This document shows, in pieces, positions 58,923 through 64,000 of a DNA stretch of 64,000 nucleotides. The DNA is taken from the NCBI RefSeq assembly GCF_000002865.3, contig NW_001865049.1:68331-132330 (forward strand), written 5' to 3'. This DNA is from Monosiga brevicollis MX1. Lineage: Eukaryota > Opisthokonta > Choanoflagellata > Craspedida > Salpingoecidae. How positions within the stretch are numbered: position 1 is the stretch's first letter; each line of letters opens with the position of its first letter. A program made the translations under genes and the position numbers. A model generated the notes under the pieces. It saw only the letters and a list, made by a program, of their open reading frames with translations. It ran no database searches and was not told the origin of the DNA.

Positions 58923-61900
58923 ATGCCGCTAGCTGAACTCATGGACCCTCTTCTCGGTACGCCCCCTCCCTGTGCACCCTTGCTCTGCTTGCGCCTGTCA
59001 GCGACGGATCAAGCCGTCGCCTGCAAGCTCGCGCTGCCCATTCATAACAAGTCATGGGACGCGGGAACATGTCCAAGGCAACGTCCCTTGTTTGACCAAT
59101 ACGAGTCTCAGATCGCATCTGTGTGATTCCGCTCAACAGATGACGGCATTCCGCTCCTACCCTCGGGGGGTGGTATCCAGCGCAGCTCCTCGAATCGGCG
59201 CAGTCTCAAGGAAAGCATCAACGCACATGCAGGTGTGCTCACTCGCCTCGTTTCGACCACAAGATTCCAACCCATCCCCTCTCCCCTCTATGGCTTCCCC
59301 TCAGGCTCTACGCCCGGCCCTTGACTGCCTCATCCAACGGGACAAACATTCCGGCAGGCTTTGTGGGTCGTTTTATTGTGCCCCGTGGCCTCCTCTCGCC
59401 TTTTCGAGGCGTTTACGTGCCAGCATGTATTGGCATCATCGGCCCAGTGCTCTTCCTGCGCATGCCATACGTGCTCTCAGAGGTCAGACTTGCCCATCCC
59501 AGTGCTGTTCGCCGGCGCGCGTCTCACGCCCTGCGGGCTTCTTCACCTTTAGGCTGGTTATGGCTTGACCCTGCTCATGATTGCCGTCATTTTCATTATA
59601 TCGCTTTTGTTTATCGCCGGAGTTGCTCGTAAGTTATATGCTGCGCAAATCACCATGCGCAGCCACCCTTTGTTCTTGTGTCCATCTCCACCCCCACCTC
59701 CACCTATCCGTCTGCCTCTGCCCGTGTGGCTTTGCACCAGTGCCTGCGTTGGACGCGTAACTCAGCTTCACTACCGCTCATGGCCCTGCCTATTCCTTTG
59801 CACGAATTTTCGTTGCCACAGCCATTGTCACAAACGGCAAGATGCAATCGGGCGGTCCTTATTTTTTGATTAGTCGGACCCTCGGCGCAGAACTGGGTGG
59901 CGCGATCGGTAAATTAAAAAGTTCAATCCTTGTCGTATCGCATCCTTTTGTCCAAGCTACTCACCAAATGGCTTGCCTGCCTTTATCGCTTCCACAACTC
60001 GCCATGAGTGGCCCAGGCTCATAATTCGCCCCTGTTGTTGAAGGCTTGCTTCTGCTGATGGAACATCTCGTAGGCTCAGTCTACTATCTGTTTACCTTTG
60101 AGGAGCTCCTCACGTATTATCAGCGCGCCCCGGTTTGTCCTTTTGCCGACGCGATGTGCTCCTAGTTTTTTTGTTTTTCTTTTCCTTCTTTTCTTTGGGT
60201 TTTTTTTTTTTTTTTTTTTTTTTTTTCCTGCTCTTTTTCCTTTGCCCAAGTGCACGTGTCCACTTGAAATACCTCATTCAACCTATCACCTCACCTTTTC
60301 GGTCAACATTCTAGAGCGAAATCAACAAGGAATATGATACCTCGCTTTGGGTGGCCTCGCTAGGCCTTTTAGGCTGCCTTTGCCTGGCCATGTTCGGCAC
60401 GCGTGGATACTCCACCGTTGCCGTCTGCTTTTACTACATAAAAGTGGCTGCTCTGATTTATGCAGTGTGCAGGTATGTGGACATAAACATGCCTCTGTCA
60501 TGGACAAAAACCTCGCCCCCTGCCCCTTGGTCCTCCACGGGCAACGAACAACGTTGCCCCTTTCGGATTTCGGCTCACGGGTGGCTTCTGTGCTGCTCAT
60601 CTCGAAGCTTCTTCATTCGGGACCCCATCCCCTACACCCCTGACAAATGCCTGAGCGAGAACGAATATGACAACAGCTCCGTCGTCCTTGCTTACTACAC
60701 TGGACCACGAGGCTCGACCTTTCGCAGCAATCTCGAAGAACACGAACAAGATGGCGGCCACTCGATGAAGGTATATGACAGATCGGGCTCAGCTTTGAGT
60801 TGCGCCGCCTCACCCCCTGTTCAAACCTGTGCAGACTCACCTACACTACCTTGCAGCATGCACCCTTTGTCAACTTTTTAGCGCTGTTCAGCATCGTGTT
60901 TGCAGCCTTCTCTGGCTTCGCCTGTGGAGCCAATCTCACGGGCGAGGTCCAAAACCCTGGACACTCCATGCCCGCTGGCATGTTTTGGGCATCTGCCACA
61001 GGTTTGCTCCGCTCAGCACGCCAGTCACCACCTTCCCCTTTGCGCACGCATCTCATATTGCGCACCGACTTCATACCAGGCGTCCTCTTTTTTGTGGTAA
61101 TGGCAACCGTGATCTGCTGGACCATATCCTCAATCGACTGCCTCTCTGAAGGTAAGAACGGACGTGCAATCTGCTAAAATGCAAAGTCAGCTGGGGCTCA
61201 TTTCCGTGCCGTGCCATGCGGTGTACCATAGCGCAAAGCTATCAAACTGTGCTGGTAATCTCTCTGAAGCAAACAGTCGTGCTTCTTGGCATGTCTGCTT
61301 GCTGCTTTGGGACGGCAACCGTGCATCTTCTAGCTGCGGGCAACACAATCCGCCGCATGGCATTAGACGGCATGCTACCATTGCTCACCCTGGAACGATT
61401 TCCCTGGCTGGGCAGCAAGACAACTTTCATCGCGAAACGTTGGCATATCTTTTTGGCCTGGTACGCGCCAAATCGCATTGCATTGCCGAGGCACATGTGC
61501 GCGACGTGAGCTCTTGTCCGACATGTCATCTTTGATTTGGGCATGCTCGTCCCTTGCCTCCAGGTTTATGATGCAGCTGGTCTGTTTCTTGGGATCCCCA
61601 GAAAAAGTGGAGCCCATCCTGAGTGTAACCTATCTCTTCTTCATCAGGTCTAGGCTTTGATGAGGCAACCTTGCCGATGCTTTGCCAATCCTCTTGCTCG
61701 GGCCGCTGCTTACGAAGCATGTGTGCGTGCGCGCCCCTAGCGTCTTGAATATGGCAATTATCCTCCTATTAATGATTGGCGCCCCAAACTTCCGACCCAG
61801 GTATGGGCTTGTATTGGAGAGGAGGGTCCTCCCATTCTTCCTTTCTACTCTCCTCTCACAAGGTTATGGCGTTTTTTTGTTTTTTGTTTTTTGTTTTGTT

Positions 61901-63982
61901 TTGTTTTTTGTGATGTTGACTTTGGTCTAGCTTTCGCTATTGGAACATTTATACCGCAGTGGCAGGCTTTATCATTCCCTTGGTCGCCATGTTCGGCATT
62001 AACGAGCACATGTCGCTATACTTTATTGGTGCGTCACTTGTCATCAGACTGACACTTGGCTGCCCAAACAATCAGCCCTTGGACCATGTCAAGGTACTGG
62101 TGGGAGCTCGTGGCTCTGACGCATATTTTCAATCGTTTTGCAAACCCCAGGTGCCTTTCTGGGGCTGGTGGTGATTTTTGCCGTCTTTGCACCACCCACG
62201 GATTTTGGTGATGTATCCCGAGCCATCATTTTTCACCAGGTGGGACCGCAACTCTTGGATCCCAAGCTATCCTGGCCGTGCGCGGTCCGTGTGCTCACGG
62301 CTGTCGTACGCGTCGCTGGCCCTTTGCAGGTGCGCAAGTACCTCCTTCGCCTCGACGTGTCTCTGCAGAAAAAGGACGTTTCAGCGCGCTTTTGGCGCCC
62401 AAGTCCACTCTTCGTGAGCACGCAGGTATGCTCGGATGCCTCTGCCTGCTTTGAGGACAATCTGTTCTTGCTCGCGGTGCTCTGACATATTGCTCACCTA
62501 ATACCTTGATGGTAGTCCCCCGAGTTTTTTACGCCCCATGAGCTCCATCTCGCTCGATTGGCTGATAGCATGAAGAAAGGAGGCCTCTATGTTCTGTGCA
62601 GTTTTGTGTTTGGTGACTTTGGAGAAGATAGTCTTTTGGCGCGCGTTGCACAGGTATGAGTTGGTGCCTTGCAAGGCTCGTTTGATCGCATTAAAGTGTG
62701 ACGTGCATCGGTCTTCGTGCTGTCTCGTCCTCGACTTTCCTGTAGTTGGGCGCGTGGAAAGATATCATCACGCGAGAGCGTTTCAAGGCCTTGCCGATCG
62801 TGTCCATCAGCCAGAGCCTGCGCGAGGGCTGTCAGCATGCCATTATGATGACCGGGCTTGGACCCGTCAAGCCAAACCTTGTGATCCTGCCCTGGATTGA
62901 CGCCTCGGCTCACATTACACCATCAGACTTTGTTCATGTGCTGAAGGTACGCACTGGCTATGGTTACACGCTCCCCCGGCCGCATAAGTCATCTGCCTAC
63001 AGCTTGCTGAACGTGTCCCTGTGATCCACGTTTGCAGGAAGTGGCACTCTCTGACTACAGTCTTGCGTTGGGCTGCAACTTTGGAGCCCTTGAAGACGGC
63101 GCCCTTCCCATGTATTCGACCTCGTCAGAGTGGAAAGGCAGTGTGCATGCCTCGAAGAAGTCATTCATTGATCTGTGGGTGGTGCCTGTCGGTTTGGAAG
63201 CTGCAGAGCGAGAGGGGCAGCCTCCAATTTGGTGCGAGTACTCCACCTCGCTCAAGCTGGCGCTTCAGCTCATCAACACGCTTCGCATGAACAAGCAATG
63301 GGGGCAAGGCACCGTTGTGCGGGTGTTCGTGGCCATTGATGATGGCTTCCAGATGGCGGCGTTGGAGCGGCGGCGCTGGTTGCATTACTTGCAGCTCTTA
63401 CGCGTGACAGCACAGCTCGAGATCATCCAGCTCATCTCCGAGGCGACGGCGCGCAAGGAGGAGTTGTTCCCGAATCTAGAGCTGGAGGCGATGGCTGTCG
63501 ACCCACACATGCCAGAGGAGGACCCAATTGACGTTCCGGCCTTGACAGCACACAGCCAGTTTTTTACGCTGTTGGAGGCGCGGCAGCGAGTGGCGGTGGG
63601 TATACTCTCTCTGGCCGGGCGATAAGATGACATTGTCGCAATGGCACAAAGAATACTCACCGGCCGGTGTGCTCCTTCTAACATATCATAGTTGATCAAG
63701 GATATTATCCGCTCGCACTCAGGCAACACTTGTTTGAGCCTCATGGCGTTGCCGCCCTCACCCACTACGCCAGAGGTATGCTGGTCTTCTGGACGTGCTC
63801 TCTAGGCTCGCGTACATGAAGCTCGGGCGATGTGACCATTTTTTGTGCTCACAAGCTGGCCTGTCGTATGGTTTATTTAGGGACAATTGGACTATTTCAC
63901 ACAACTGGGCGACTTTATGGCGGACCTACCACCCATGCTTCTTGTGCATGGCAAGACAAACGTCATTCATCTCGATTTATAG
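58923..63982 (+). CDS. SLC12A9: Cation-chloride cotransporter family protein SLC12A9
   Basis: A plus-strand gene with at least twelve exons. Exon 1 (58923-58956) and exon 2 (59140-59232) encode a short cytosolic start ([20 protein letters not shown]). From 59358 the membrane core begins ([17 protein letters not shown]), followed by [20 protein letters not shown], the conserved APC-superfamily helix-3 region. [27 protein letters not shown] and [10 protein letters not shown] (62332) with FWRPS lead into the cytosolic domain. That domain continues [32 protein letters not shown], and finally [20 protein letters not shown] with a TNVIHLDL end. The last blocks match the animal SLC12A9 C-terminus better than NKCC or KCC proteins. 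SLC12A9 is a lysosome/plasma-membrane member with debated substrate, reported to carry or modulate ammonium/chloride transport. Exon borders between 59640 and 62330 are approximate. Confidence 0.88.
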
Positions 63983-64000
63983 CCAGCGTTTCCATCATTC

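Overview
The window reads as nuclear DNA of a compact, intron-rich, fairly GC-rich unicellular relative of animals. A choanoflagellate of the Monosiga type is the best fit. This rests on gene content: animal-type signalling genes (RAB23, an ankyrin-PDZ-PDZ tyrosine phosphatase, a PDZ/DH-PH Rho exchange factor, an ARHGAP19-like RhoGAP, ILRUN, SLC12A9) next to ordinary eukaryotic genes. Short introns with GT(A/G)CG-type donors and many CA, CT and GTC microsatellites support it. The organism is inferred and has not been checked against a database. A 67-base N gap inside a GT repeat shows a draft assembly.

Layout. 0.7-5 kb: an XKR-like membrane protein (-) divergent from a MIT-like/coiled-coil gene (+). 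5.7-10.4 kb: RAB23 and ILRUN, both (-). 11.2-13.6 kb: two intronless orphan ORFs of lower GC. 14.4-24 kb: an ARHGAP19-like RhoGAP (-) divergent from a roughly 1,490-residue ankyrin-PDZ-PDZ-PTP phosphatase (+). 24.7-34 kb: an EDR2-C protein (-), a GT32-like membrane glycosyltransferase (+) and a large TIAM-like exchange factor (-). 34.4-39 kb: isovaleryl-CoA dehydrogenase and Sm-D3, both (-). 39-43 kb: a membrane-anchored ankyrin-like protein (-) divergent from a type I membrane protein with an apple/PAN-like cysteine cluster and a Ser/Thr/Pro stalk (+). 43.3-49 kb: three mitochondrial genes, NDUFA6 (-), GHITM/TMBIM5 (-) and NDUFS2 (+). 50.8-58 kb: a tandem pair of secreted proteins made of a beta-rich N-terminus, a coiled coil and an FG-GAP-like propeller. 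58.9-64 kb: SLC12A9 (+), which ends just inside the window.

The most unusual content is the tandem secreted pair. The paralogs have clearly diverged at both ends, yet share an 826-bp stretch across the coiled coil with only two base differences that I could see. That points to recent gene conversion. Their architecture (signal peptide, beta repeats, acidic coiled coil, seven-bladed-type propeller, no membrane anchor) suggests an extracellular fibre with a propeller head. I do not recognise it as a named family.

For several genes I assembled exons by hand from splice-site phase: RAB23, SNRPD3, NDUFA6, NDUFS2, the phosphatase, the secreted pair and most of ILRUN. Where I could not, the span is given and the uncertainty stated. 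Many neighbours are divergent, with 0.5-1.2 kb between start codons, so shared promoters are likely.
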